Below, one piece after another: positions 41,397 through 52,087 of a stretch of 64,000 bases of DNA. Under the pieces are notes generated by a model. That model had not been told where the DNA came from, did no database searches, and was given only the letters and a program-made list of their open reading frames with translations. The stretch is taken from the NCBI RefSeq assembly GCF_000384315.1, contig NZ_ARVW01000001.1, forward strand, positions 5,146,157-5,210,156, in the 5' to 3' direction. Both the position numbers and the translations under genes were made by a program. Origin of the DNA: Amycolatopsis nigrescens CSC17Ta-90 (GTDB taxonomy: Bacteria > Actinomycetota > Actinomycetes > Mycobacteriales > Pseudonocardiaceae). How positions within the stretch are numbered: the stretch's first letter is position 1; the number at the start of each line of letters is the position of its first letter.

Positions 41397-43178
41397 GTGA
41401 CGGCCGTAGCCCCCCAGCCGATCGCGACGCGTCCCTATCCGACGCGCGAAACGGTAAAGGGTTCGTACCTGCTGCGGTTGTTCCGCACTACGGACCCGAA
41501 GCAAATCGGGATCATGTACCTGGTCACGTCGTTCGCCTTCTTCATGATCGGCGGCGCGATGGCCATGCTCATGCGCAGTGAGCTCGCCAGGCCGGGGCTG
41601 CAGTTCCTGTCCCAGGAGCAGTACAACCAGCTGTTCACCATGCACGGCACGATCATGCTGCTGATGTACGCGACGCCCAGCTTGTTCGGCTTCGCGAACT
41701 TCATCCTGCCGCTGCAGATCGGCGCGCCGGACGTGGCCTTCCCCCGGCTGAACGCCTTCTCCTACTGGCTGTTCCTGTTCGGCAGCCTGATCGCGATCTC
41801 CGGCTTCCTGACCCCGGGTGGCGCCGCCGACTTCGGCTGGTTCGCCTACACCCCGCTGTCGGACGCGATCCACTCGCCTGGGATGGGCGCCGACCTGTGG
41901 ATCGTCGGTCTGGTGATCTCCGGTCTCGGCACGATCCTCGGTGCGGTCAACATGATCACCACGGTGGTCTGCCTGCGGGCGCCGGGCATGACGATGTACC
42001 GGATGCCGATCTTCACCTGGAACATCCTGATCACCAGCATCCTGATCCTGCTGGCGTTCCCGATCCTCACCGCGGCACTGATGGGGCTGCTGGCCGATCG
42101 AAAACTCGGGGCACACGTCTTCGACCCGGCCAACGGTGGTGCGATCCTCTGGCAGCATCTGTTCTGGTTCTTTGGCCATCCAGAGGTCTACATCGTCGCT
42201 TTGCCGTTCTTCGGGATCGTGTCCGAGATCTTCCCGGTGTTCAGCCGAAAACCGGTGTTCGGCTACAAGACGCTGGTCTGGGCGACGCTGAGCATCGCCG
42301 CGCTGTCGGTCGCGGTGTGGGCGCACCACATGTACGCCACCGGCGCAGTGCTGCTGCCGTTCTTCTCGTTCATGACCTTCCTGATCGCGGTGCCGACCGG
42401 CGTGAAGTTCTTCAACTGGATCGGCACGATGTGGAAGGGCCAGCTGAGTTTCGAGACACCCATGTTGTTCTCGCTCGGCTTCCTGGTCACCTTCCTCTTC
42501 GGCGGGCTCACCGGCGTCATGCTGGCCGCGCCCGCGATCGACTTCCACGTCTCGGACAGCTATTTCGTGGTGGCGCACTTCCACTACGTGCTCTACGGGA
42601 CGATCGTGTTCGCCACCTTCGCCGGGATCTACTTCTGGTTCCCCAAGTTCACCGGCCGGATGATGGACGAGCCGTTGGGCAAGCTGCACTTCTGGACCAC
42701 GTTCATCGGCTTCCACGGCACCTTCCTGGTGCAGCACTGGCTTGGCAACGAGGGCATGCCGCGGCGGTACGCCGACTACCTGGCCAGTGACGGGTTCACC
42801 ACGCTGAACACGATCTCCACGATCGGCGCGTACATCCTGGGTGCCTCCACCCTGCCGTTCATCTGGAACGTGTTCCGAAGCTACCGGTACGGCGAAGTGG
42901 TCACAGTGGACGATCCATGGGGTTACGGCAACTCCCTGGAGTGGGCGACATCCTGCCCGCCGCCACGGCACAACTTCACCGAGCTGCCGAGGATCCGGTC
43001 CGAACGGCCCGCCTTCGAGCTGCACTACCCGCACATGGTCGAGCGAATGCGCACCGAGGGTGAGATCACCTTCACCGGTAAGCAGAAGCTGCACGACGGG
43101 GCCAGGACCCCGTCGCAGGTGCTCACCGAGGCGGTCGTCCCCGGTAAGCACGACGAGGACAACGCAAGCGAACAGTGA
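41397..43178 (+). CDS. ctaD: Cytochrome c oxidase subunit I (aa3-type)
   Basis: Catalytic subunit of the terminal oxidase, carrying heme a, heme a3 and CuB in the membrane. 593 residues, about 12 helices. Heme and copper ligands are seen in [23 protein letters not shown] (CuB His and cross-linked Tyr), VWAHHMY and [14 protein letters not shown] at 41397 is preceded by AGGAGG; an in-frame GTG at 41382 overlaps that site and is less likely. As in many actinobacteria the gene is separate from ctaC/ctaE. A 12-bp stem terminator follows. Confidence 0.96.
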   Translation: MTAVAPQPIATRPYPTRETVKGSYLLRLFRTTDPKQIGIMYLVTSFAFFMIGGAMAMLMRSELARPGLQFLSQEQYNQLFTMHGTIMLLMYATPSLFGFANFILPLQIGAPDVAFPRLNAFSYWLFLFGSLIAISGFLTPGGAADFGWFAYTPLSDAIHSPGMGADLWIVGLVISGLGTILGAVNMITTVVCLRAPGMTMYRMPIFTWNILITSILILLAFPILTAALMGLLADRKLGAHVFDPANGGAILWQHLFWFFGHPEVYIVALPFFGIVSEIFPVFSRKPVFGYKTLVWATLSIAALSVAVWAHHMYATGAVLLPFFSFMTFLIAVPTGVKFFNWIGTMWKGQLSFETPMLFSLGFLVTFLFGGLTGVMLAAPAIDFHVSDSYFVVAHFHYVLYGTIVFATFAGIYFWFPKFTGRMMDEPLGKLHFWTTFIGFHGTFLVQHWLGNEGMPRRYADYLASDGFTTLNTISTIGAYILGASTLPFIWNVFRSYRYGEVVTVDDPWGYGNSLEWATSCPPPRHNFTELPRIRSERPAFELHYPHMVERMRTEGEITFTGKQKLHDGARTPSQVLTEAVVPGKHDEDNASEQ

Positions 43179-43186
43179 GCAGCTAG

Positions 43187-45279
<2,093 letters not shown>

Positions 45280-45283
45280 CGGG

Positions 45284-45691
45284 ATGACAGGGCTCGAAGT
45301 ACAGCGGACCGGCAGGCACGAGTTCGTCGGCCGGAACGACCGCGGCGCCGAGGTGCGGCTCGGCCGGGCCGGGCAGGACGGGGTGTTCTCGCCGGCCGAA
45401 CTGTTGCAGGTGGCCGCGGCCGGCTGCGCGGGGGTGACCGCGGAGGAGCTGATCACCCGGCGGATCGGCGAGGACTCGAAGTTCCGGGTCGAGGTGTCCG
45501 CGGACCGCCGGGAGGGCGCGTCGGAGCTCGACGCGGTGCACGTCAGGTTCGACGCTGACGTCTCGGCGCTGGACGACGAGCAGCGCCAGGCGCTCGCGCT
45601 GGCCGTGGACCGCGCCATCGAGCGCCTCTGCACGGTCAGCCGCACGCTGAAAAAGGCCATCCCGGTCACCGAAGAGTTCCCGACCGCCTAA
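45284..45691 (+). CDS. OsmC-family protein
   Basis: 135 residues. The OsmC/Ohr fold is indicated by FSPAELLQVAAAGCAGVTAEELITR (one conserved Cys) and, near the end, RLCTVSRTLKKAIPV with the second Cys. The pair suggests thiol-dependent reduction of organic hydroperoxides. ATG at 45284 lies 4 bases after the previous stop with a weak GCGGGA site. Last gene of the serB set; two imperfect hairpin repeats follow directly. Confidence 0.85.
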   Translation: MTGLEVQRTGRHEFVGRNDRGAEVRLGRAGQDGVFSPAELLQVAAAGCAGVTAEELITRRIGEDSKFRVEVSADRREGASELDAVHVRFDADVSALDDEQRQALALAVDRAIERLCTVSRTLKKAIPVTEEFPTA

Positions 45692-45749
45692 GGGCAAATA
45701 GTCGGCTATTTGCCGCACGACTCCTGGGCAAGAAGTCGGCTGTTTGCCG
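45692..45749. repeat. Two tandem imperfect hairpin repeats between convergent genes
   Basis: GGGCAAATAGTCGG plus CTATTTGCCG (45692-45715) and a second copy (45726-45749) are 21/24 identical and 34 bases apart. The first is a perfect 9-bp stem with a TCGG loop. They fill the gap between the OsmC and carbonic anhydrase genes and probably terminate both. Confidence 0.65.
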
Positions 45750-45751
45750 TC

Positions 45752-46516
45752 TCAGGTGAGTTCGGAGACCTTGCCGTCGGCGAGGTCGTAGGTGGCGGCG
45801 ACGACCTTCAGGCCGCGCTGGGCCACGGCGTCGCGGATGATCTCCGAGCGCTCGGCGAGTTCGGTTTTGACCCGCCTGGCCTGCTCGGCGACGCAGGCGG
45901 TGAGGAACTTGCCGGGGTCCGGGTCCGGCGGGGTCGCCAAGACGGCGGGCTCCACCGCGCGCACCAGGGTGGCGATGTTGCCGGTGACCTCGCCCTTGTG
46001 CCGCACCAGATCGATCGCCGCGGAGACCGCACCGCAGCCGGCGTGCCCGAGCACCACGACGAGGTTCGTCCGCACGTGCTCGACGCTGTACTCGATGCTG
46101 CCGAGCACCGCGTCGTCCAGCACCTCGCCGGCGGAGCGGACGGTGAAGACGTCGCCGAGCCCGGTGTCGAAGACCAGCTCGGGGGTCACCCGCGAATCTC
46201 CGCAACCGAGCACGCAGGCGAACGGGTGCTGCGCCTGCACCAGCGAACTGCGCCACTGCGCGGCCTGGTGCGGGTGGGTGGGCTGGTCCCCGATGAAACG
46301 GGTGTTTCCGGCCAGCAACTGCTTCCACGCGTCTTCGCCGGAAACTGCGCCGGCAGCCTCCGATGGCGGCGCGGTCGGTGCGGGCGCCGCGCTGCTGCTC
46401 GTCGCCGCGGCGCGGTCGGCCGAGGCGCAGGCGGAGAGCAGCCCACCGCCGGCGGCTAGCGTGGTCAGACCGAACACGTGCCTGCGGGTCAGCGCACGGC
46501 TACCGGGAAGAACCAT
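45752..46516 (-). CDS. Exported lipoprotein beta-carbonic anhydrase
   Basis: Converts CO2 and bicarbonate. 254 residues. The N-terminus has a twin-arginine-like TRRHVF (10-15) and a lipobox LLSAC (Cys30), followed by a 30-residue Ala/Ser/Pro linker, so the enzyme is displayed outside the membrane. Zinc ligands and dyad are complete: C105-G-D107-S-R109 and H158-x-x-C161. ATG at 46516 is 6 bases after TAACCT (leaderless). Beta-class enzymes are mostly cytoplasmic, so the export signal is worth noting. Confidence 0.9.
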   Translation of the reverse strand: MVLPGSRALTRRHVFGLTTLAAGGGLLSACASADRAAATSSSAAPAPTAPPSEAAGAVSGEDAWKQLLAGNTRFIGDQPTHPHQAAQWRSSLVQAQHPFACVLGCGDSRVTPELVFDTGLGDVFTVRSAGEVLDDAVLGSIEYSVEHVRTNLVVVLGHAGCGAVSAAIDLVRHKGEVTGNIATLVRAVEPAVLATPPDPDPGKFLTACVAEQARRVKTELAERSEIIRDAVAQRGLKVVAATYDLADGKVSELT

Positions 46517-46557
46517 CCCGGCAGGTTAACCCCGCCGGGTGCGGATGAACCTGTGAC

Positions 46558-46908
46558 CTAGGACGCGTTGGCGTCCTCGGCCTTCCACACCACGTAGGCC
46601 TCGTCGGCGTCGGTGGTCATGGCTTCGATGAACTTCTCGTTGTCGAAGCCGGGCAGGCTCTGCAGCCGTTCGATCAGCGCGTCCGCCGCGGGGTCGCCGC
46701 TGGGCACCGCGGTGCCGTTGCCGTCCGAGCCGGCCAGCATCAGGAACACGTCCTCTTTCCACGGACCCTCGGGAATCACCCTGATCACCACGGCGGAAAG
46801 TTCCGCCCAGGTCACCGACTCCTCGCTGCCGTCCGCGAGCTGGCGGCGCACACCGGTGTCGTCGACGCTGACCGAACGCGAACGGGCGTTGGCTGACTCC
46901 TGGGACAA
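46558..46908 (-). CDS. Conserved hypothetical protein
   Basis: 116 residues, not recognised beyond a general resemblance to short actinobacterial proteins. It contains a strand pattern RSVSVDDTGVRRQLADGSEESVTW followed by AVVIRVIPEGPWKEDVFLML and a helical end. No signal, membrane segment or metal site. TTG at 46908 is preceded by GGGAG; a TATACA box lies about 20 bases further upstream. It lies between the carbonic anhydrase and dinG genes, all leftward but with their own starts. Confidence 0.7.
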   Translation of the reverse strand: MSQESANARSRSVSVDDTGVRRQLADGSEESVTWAELSAVVIRVIPEGPWKEDVFLMLAGSDGNGTAVPSGDPAADALIERLQSLPGFDNEKFIEAMTTDADEAYVVWKAEDANAS

Positions 46909-46963
46909 GGCAGGCTCCCTGTGTATACGGTCTGTTTACGGTACTTGTGCGCTGTTCGCCCGT

Positions 46964-49012
46964 TCAGGCGGGGGCGGCCGCATCAAGTCTTCGCAGCGCG
47001 GCACGGGCCACTTCCGGGTCTTGCGTCGGCCAGAAGGGCGGCAGGGAAGCGCGCAGGAAACCGCCGTAGCGCGCGGTCGCCAGCCTGGAGTCCAGCACCG
47101 CGACCACCCCGCGGTCGGCCATCGAACGGTGCAGCCTGCCGGTGCCCTGTGCCAGCAGCAGCGCCGCGTGGGTGGCCGCCACGGTGAGGAACCCGTTGCC
47201 ACCCCTGGCCTCCACCGCCCGCTGCCGGGCAGAGGACACCGGATCGTCCGGCCGGGGGAACGGGATCCGGTCCACCACCACGAGTTGCAGGGACGGCCCC
47301 GGTACATCCACGCCCTGCCACAGCGAAAGCGTGCCGAACAGGCAGGTGCGCGGGTCGTCGGCGAACTTGCGCACCAGCAGGCCGGTGGAGTCCTCGCCCT
47401 GGCACAGGATCGGGTGCTTGACCCGGTCGCGCAGCTCCTCGGTGGCCTGCTTCGCGGCGCGCATCGAGGAGAACAGCCCGAGCGTGCGGCCACCGGCGGC
47501 CTCCACCAGCTCGGCCAATTCGTCCAAAGTGGACTTCTGCAGCCCGTCGCGGCCGGGGGCGGGCAGGTGCTTTGCCACGTAGAGGATGCCGTTGCGCTTG
47601 TGGTCGAACGGGGAGCCGACGTCCAGCCCGGACCATTTCGGCTCGTCGTCGTCCGATGGCGGCTCCTTGTCCGTCGCGGTGCCCTCGGCCTTGCGCACCG
47701 CGGCCTGACCCGGCGGCAGGCCCCACTGCCTCGCCAGCGTGTCGAAGGTGCCACCGAGGGTGAGCGTGGCGGAGGTGAGCACCGTGGTGTTCTGGTTGAA
47801 CACCCGCTCGCGGAGCAGCCCGGCCACGCCGAGCGGAGCGACCTTCAGCGATGGCGGGCGCGGGTTCGCGGAGAACCTGTCGTTCTGCAGCCACACCACA
47901 TCGCGCTGGTGCGCCTGGTCGTCGTCGAAGGCGTCCAGCAGCCGGACCGCGGTGTCGTGCACCTCTTCCAGCAGGGACCTGGCCAGTTTGCGGCTGGTGG
48001 CCTCGTCCACGTCCTCCTTGCGGTCCGAACCGAGCGCGGTGAGGCAGCCGTGCGCGGCGTCGCGGATCGCGGGCAGCGCGCCCCGCAGCGCCTGCGGCAG
48101 CGCGTCCATCCGGCCCGAGGGCAGGTCCTCCACCACCAGCGCCAGCCCGTCGCCGGACTCCATCAGCCGGTCCGCGATGTCCGCGTCGATCAGCTTGCCG
48201 CAGCGCCGGACCGCGGCCGAGATCATGCCGCTGGTCAGCTCCGCGGTGGCCACCGAGGTGACCCGGTCCACCAGGTCGTGCGCCTCGTCGATGATCACCA
48301 GATCGTGCTCGGGCAGTACCTGGTAGCCCTGCAGCGCGTCGATGGCGAGCAGCGCGTGATTGGTGACCACCACGTCCGCGCGACCCGCTTCGCCGCGTGC
48401 CTTCTCCGCGAAGCAGTCCACGCCGATCGGGCAGCGCGACACCCCGAGGCATTCCTTCGCGGTCACCGAAACCTGCCGCCACGCCTGTTCGGACACCCCG
48501 GGCACCAGTTCGTCGCGGTCGCCGGTCTCGGTGTCCGACGACCACTCGTAGAGCCGCTTGACCTCCTTGCCCATCCGCGACACCGCGAACGGGTCGAACA
48601 GGGCCGCGTCCTCCGGCTCCTCCGGCGCGCCGGTGTCCAGCCGATGCAGGCAGAGATAGTTGCGGCGGCCCTTGAGGATGGCGAAGGTCGGTTCGCGGCC
48701 GAGGGGCTTCTTCAGCGCCTTGGCCAGCCGGGGCAGATCCCGGTCCACGAGCTGGCGCTGGAGCGCGATGGTGGCCGTGGAGACCACCACGGTGGCCTCT
48801 CGTTCCACCGCGTGCCGGATCGCCGGTACCAGGTACGCCAGCGACTTCCCGGTGCCGGTGCCCGCCTGCACGGCGAGGTGCTCGCCGGTGCGGATCGCCC
48901 GGCCGACCGCCTCCGCCATCTGCACCTGCCCGGCGCGCTCGGCTCCGCCCACCGCCTCGATGGCGTGGGTCAGCAGCTCGTTGACGCCGGGGAAGTCAGC
49001 TCGGGGTGGCAC
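46964..49012 (-). CDS. dinG: DinG-family ATP-dependent DNA helicase (XPD-like)
   Basis: 682 residues, 5'-3' SF2 helicase with an Fe-S cluster. Walker A AGTGTGKS (about residues 50-57), the Fe-S cysteines in RRNYLCLHRL, ECLGVSRCPIGVDCF, the DEAH box VIIDEAHDLVDR, and the last motifs SLWQGVDVPGP and QGTGRLHRS are all visible. It acts in DNA repair, on D-loops or R-loops. GTG at 49012. It matches Rv1329c by position, and the pncB and clpS genes follow in the same order as in mycobacteria, with three extra genes between. Confidence 0.95.
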   Translation of the reverse strand: MPPRADFPGVNELLTHAIEAVGGAERAGQVQMAEAVGRAIRTGEHLAVQAGTGTGKSLAYLVPAIRHAVEREATVVVSTATIALQRQLVDRDLPRLAKALKKPLGREPTFAILKGRRNYLCLHRLDTGAPEEPEDAALFDPFAVSRMGKEVKRLYEWSSDTETGDRDELVPGVSEQAWRQVSVTAKECLGVSRCPIGVDCFAEKARGEAGRADVVVTNHALLAIDALQGYQVLPEHDLVIIDEAHDLVDRVTSVATAELTSGMISAAVRRCGKLIDADIADRLMESGDGLALVVEDLPSGRMDALPQALRGALPAIRDAAHGCLTALGSDRKEDVDEATSRKLARSLLEEVHDTAVRLLDAFDDDQAHQRDVVWLQNDRFSANPRPPSLKVAPLGVAGLLRERVFNQNTTVLTSATLTLGGTFDTLARQWGLPPGQAAVRKAEGTATDKEPPSDDDEPKWSGLDVGSPFDHKRNGILYVAKHLPAPGRDGLQKSTLDELAELVEAAGGRTLGLFSSMRAAKQATEELRDRVKHPILCQGEDSTGLLVRKFADDPRTCLFGTLSLWQGVDVPGPSLQLVVVDRIPFPRPDDPVSSARQRAVEARGGNGFLTVAATHAALLLAQGTGRLHRSMADRGVVAVLDSRLATARYGGFLRASLPPFWPTQDPEVARAALRRLDAAAPA

Positions 49013-49190
49013 GAGGGCAGACGTTACCGGGGGCCACCGTCAGTTCCCGGCACGCCTCTTCCTTGCGGGTTCTCGTGCCGCTCGAACCGGGTCCACCCGA
49101 CCGGGTGGCGTCCGGCCGGGTGGGTCAGGGTGCGCCGGAGAGCGGCCGATGGCGAGGAGGGGAGATACGCGCGAGCGAGAGGAGAGGGCG

Positions 49191-49841
49191 ATGAAGGGCG
49201 AGCGGATGGTACTGGCGTTGGCGATGTGCGGTGGGCTGACCGTGCTGCCCGGTTCGGCGCAGGCGGCCGAGTTCACGCCGACCGCGGCCGGCTGGGTCGG
49301 GGAAGCCGAGCTGACGGTGGGCGGCCGGCAGGTGCACGCCGCACCGATCGCGCCGTGCGAAACCGGCGGCACGCTGAGCAACGAGTCCAGGGGTACGAAG
49401 GTCGGCAGCAGCACCGAATATGGCCGGGGCACCAGCACCTGCGCCAGGAACTCCGACGGCACGGCCACCGCGCTGGTCACCGGCCAGCGGTTCGAGACCA
49501 GGGTGCTCGAGCAGTTCGGCGGCCCGGCGATCAAGGTGCGCACCTACAGCGCCCGCTGCGACACCACGCAGAGCGGCAGCCGGGGTTCGGTGGAGCTGGG
49601 CAACGCGGAGGGCATCACGGTGCCGTCGTCCATCCCGGCCAACTACACGCAGACCATCCCCGGCCGCGCCGCCGGCGACCCGCCGATGGCCACCGTGGTG
49701 ATCAACGAGCTGATCACGCCCAGCCCACCGGACGGCAGCCTGAGCACGAACGCCATGCGCATCAAGCTGTTCCCGGAGGGCGGCCCGGCGGAGGGCGAGA
49801 TCGTGCTCGGCGCGGCGACCTGCGACCCCTACGGCGATTGA
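49191..49841 (+). CDS. Secreted protein, choice-of-anchor P-like
   Basis: 216 residues with a classic signal peptide (MKGERMVLALAMCGG, cleavage near AQAAEF). The mature part is beta-rich with spaced Cys (APCETGG, TSTCARN, ARCDTTQ, ATCDPYGD), resembling actinobacterial proteins described as choice-of-anchor P. ATG at 49191 follows GAGAGG by 7 bases. Function unknown; extracellular localisation is the only safe statement. Confidence 0.7.
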   Translation: MKGERMVLALAMCGGLTVLPGSAQAAEFTPTAAGWVGEAELTVGGRQVHAAPIAPCETGGTLSNESRGTKVGSSTEYGRGTSTCARNSDGTATALVTGQRFETRVLEQFGGPAIKVRTYSARCDTTQSGSRGSVELGNAEGITVPSSIPANYTQTIPGRAAGDPPMATVVINELITPSPPDGSLSTNAMRIKLFPEGGPAEGEIVLGAATCDPYGD

Positions 49842-49856
49842 GCACCCGGCGACCTG

Positions 49857-49905
49857 GCCCAACGTGACGTTCGGTGTCTTCTATTGGCCAAACGTCACGT
49901 TGGGC
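49857..49905. terminator. 18-bp stem hairpin between convergent genes
   Basis: GCCCAACGTGACGTTCGG (49857-49874) pairs with 49888-49905, 17 of 18 positions, around 13 bases. It stands between the secreted-protein gene and kdgK. It is one of several palindromes at convergent junctions in this window. Confidence 0.75.
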
Positions 49906-49941
49906 TCGCGCCGTGGTTGGTGAATTACGGCCATTGAAGGG

Positions 49942-50886
49942 CTAGCGCAGGACGGTGCCGCCCTTGGTGAGCAGGCCGAGGTCTTCGCGGGTCGGCAGCC
50001 CTTCCCAGTCACCGAGCACGGAGACCGCGAAGGCGCCGCACGCGGCCGCGGTGCGCAGCCGTTCGGCGGGCGGGGCACCGGCCAGCAGCTCGGCCAGATA
50101 GCCGGCGACGAAGGCGTCACCGGCGCCGACCGCGTCCACCGCGCGCACTTCGAACGCGGGCACCTCGTGCCGCGCGCCGCCGACGTCCGCGAGCGCGCCC
50201 CGCGCGCCCAGCTTGAGCACCACCTGCGCCGGGCCGAGCGCGCGCATGCCGTCGAGCAGCCCGGCGCCGGAGCCGTCCATGCCGAGCAGTGCGGTCTCGT
50301 CGTCCCCGGCGAACAGCACGTCCGCGCGGCCGGCAAGGTCGGTCAGCACGGGCGTGGCCAGCTCGGCCGGCCAGAGCGCCGCCCGGTAGTTCACGTCGAA
50401 GGACACCGGCACCCCGGCCGAACGGGCGATCTCGGCCGCGGTGAACACCGCCGCCCGCGCGCTGCCGGACAGCGCCGGGGTGATCCCGGTCAGGTGCAGC
50501 ACCCCGGCCGCGGCGATCCGCTCCGCGTCCAGATCTGCCTCGCACAACCGGGAACCGGCGCTGTGCTCGCGGTAGTAGGTCACCCGCATGACGTCCGCGG
50601 TCCGGTAGTCCTTCAGCATCAGCCCGGTCCTGGCAGCTTCGTCGGTGACCACGGTGCCGGTCTCCACGTCCTCGCCGCGGATCTTGGACAGCACCAGTGC
50701 GCCCGGTTCGTCCGCGCCGACCCGGCCCTGCCAGCTCGCCTGGCCGCCGAGGCGGCGCACACCGATCGCCACATTGGACTCCGCGCCCGCCATGCCCACG
50801 TTGACCGTGGCGGCGTGCCGCAGCCGGCCAGACGGCGTGGTGAACACGGCCATCGTCTCGCCGAGCGTGAAAAGCCCGCCGCTCAC
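49942..50886 (-). CDS. kdgK: 2-Keto-3-deoxygluconate kinase (PfkB family)
   Basis: Phosphorylates 2-keto-3-deoxygluconate to KDPG, which the aldolase encoded next to it cleaves. 314 residues; PfkB signatures are GMAGAESNVAIGVRRLGG near the N-terminus and the catalytic VDAVGAGDAFVAGY (Asp base and anion hole) near residue 250. GTG at 50886 overlaps the aldolase stop (GTGA). The sugar specificity is by neighbour: kinase plus KDPG aldolase is a standard uronate/KDG degradation pair. Confidence 0.85.
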   Translation of the reverse strand: MSGGLFTLGETMAVFTTPSGRLRHAATVNVGMAGAESNVAIGVRRLGGQASWQGRVGADEPGALVLSKIRGEDVETGTVVTDEAARTGLMLKDYRTADVMRVTYYREHSAGSRLCEADLDAERIAAAGVLHLTGITPALSGSARAAVFTAAEIARSAGVPVSFDVNYRAALWPAELATPVLTDLAGRADVLFAGDDETALLGMDGSGAGLLDGMRALGPAQVVLKLGARGALADVGGARHEVPAFEVRAVDAVGAGDAFVAGYLAELLAGAPPAERLRTAAACGAFAVSVLGDWEGLPTREDLGLLTKGGTVLR

Positions 50887-51509
50887 CCGGTCGCCTCGAC
50901 GAAGGCGGCGGCCCGCTCGGCCAGCTCGTCCAGGCTGCCGCCGGTCAGCGCGTCGCCGAGCAGCGGGGTCGCCGCGGCGACCGCCACCGCGCCCGCCGCC
51001 AGATAATCGTCCACATCGGACAGTGCGACGCCGCCGGTCGGCACCAGCGGCACGTCCGGCAGCGGGGCCCGCACGGCCTTGAGGTAGGCCACGCCACCGG
51101 CTTCCGCGGCCGGGAAGACCTTCACCGCGGTGGCGCCGAGCCGCCAGGCGTGCTCGATCTCGGTCGGGGTGAGCGCGCCGGCCAGCACCGGCAGGCCGAG
51201 CTCCGCGGCGAGCGCCAGCACCTCGGCGCGGGTGGTGGGGGTGACCAGGAAGTCCGCGCCGGCGTCCGCCGCGACCCGGACGTCCTCCTCGGTGCGCACA
51301 CTGCCCGCGCCGACCAGGCCGTCGCCGGGCAGTTCCCGCTTGATCGCCGCGATCGCGTCTGGCGCACCGTGCGTGGTCAGGGTGGCCTCCATCAGCCGCA
51401 CCCCGGAGGAGTAGAGCACCGCCGCGGCATCGGTGAAGCGGCTGGAGTCCCCGGCTCGCAGGATCGCGACCAGCCGGTGCGTACTCAGCAGTTCGTCGAA
51501 GGTGCTCAT
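50883..51509 (-). CDS. eda: KDPG/KHG aldolase
   Basis: Splits 2-keto-3-deoxy-6-phosphogluconate into pyruvate and glyceraldehyde-3-phosphate (possibly also 4-hydroxy-2-oxoglutarate). 208 residues. The Schiff-base Lys is in AVKVFPAAEAGG, the catalytic Glu in LMEATLTTHGA, and the phosphate-binding loop in VPTGGVALSDVDDYL. The sequence also keeps GAGSVRTEEDV. Overlaps kdgK at its 3' end and pncA at its start (ATGA), so all three are translated together. Confidence 0.93.
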   Translation of the reverse strand: MSTFDELLSTHRLVAILRAGDSSRFTDAAAVLYSSGVRLMEATLTTHGAPDAIAAIKRELPGDGLVGAGSVRTEEDVRVAADAGADFLVTPTTRAEVLALAAELGLPVLAGALTPTEIEHAWRLGATAVKVFPAAEAGGVAYLKAVRAPLPDVPLVPTGGVALSDVDDYLAAGAVAVAAATPLLGDALTGGSLDELAERAAAFVEATG

Positions 51510-52078
51510 CCGGCCACCTTCGGCGTACCGGTCAGCTCGGCGCCGGCCGCGCGCAGTTCGCCCACCGCGCTGTCCACAGTGGACCGCGAGACGCCGGCGG
51601 TAAGGCCGAGCAGCACGCGGACCCCGAAACCGGCCCGCACCGCGTCCATCGAGGTGGCCCGCACGCAGTGGTCGGTGGCGATGCCGATCACGTCCACCGA
51701 GCGCACGTCCCTGGCCCGCAGCCAGTCGGCCAGCCCCTCGCCGGCGTCGGTGTGCCCCTCGAACCCGGAGTACCCGTCGCTGTACTGGCCCTTCGAGAAC
51801 ACTGCGGCGATCGGTGCGACATCCAGCTCGGGATGGAAGGAGGCGCCCGCGGTGCCGGCCACGCAGTGCCGCGGCCAGGACCGGACGAAATCCGGCTCGT
51901 CGCTGAAATGCGCGCCGGGGTCGATGTGGTAGTCACGGGTGGCCACCACCTGGGAGTAGCCGCCGGTGGCCAGGTACTTCGAGATCTCCCCGGCGAGCGC
52001 GGCACCGCCGGTCACGGCCAGGGTGCCGCCCTCGCAGAAGTCGTTCTGCACGTCCACCACGATCAGTGCGGTGTTCAT
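51506..52078 (-). CDS. pncA: Nicotinamidase/pyrazinamidase
   Basis: Converts nicotinamide to nicotinate for NAD recycling; also activates pyrazinamide in mycobacteria. 190 residues with the complete active site: catalytic triad D9, K96, C138 (IATDHCVRAT) and metal ligands D49, H51, H57, H71. ATG at 52078 has GGGAG 5 bases upstream. It lies 9 bases after pncB, whose product uses the nicotinate it makes; NAD salvage in one operon. Confidence 0.95.
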   Translation of the reverse strand: MNTALIVVDVQNDFCEGGTLAVTGGAALAGEISKYLATGGYSQVVATRDYHIDPGAHFSDEPDFVRSWPRHCVAGTAGASFHPELDVAPIAAVFSKGQYSDGYSGFEGHTDAGEGLADWLRARDVRSVDVIGIATDHCVRATSMDAVRAGFGVRVLLGLTAGVSRSTVDSAVGELRAAGAELTGTPKVAG

Positions 52079-52087
52079 CGGTACTCC

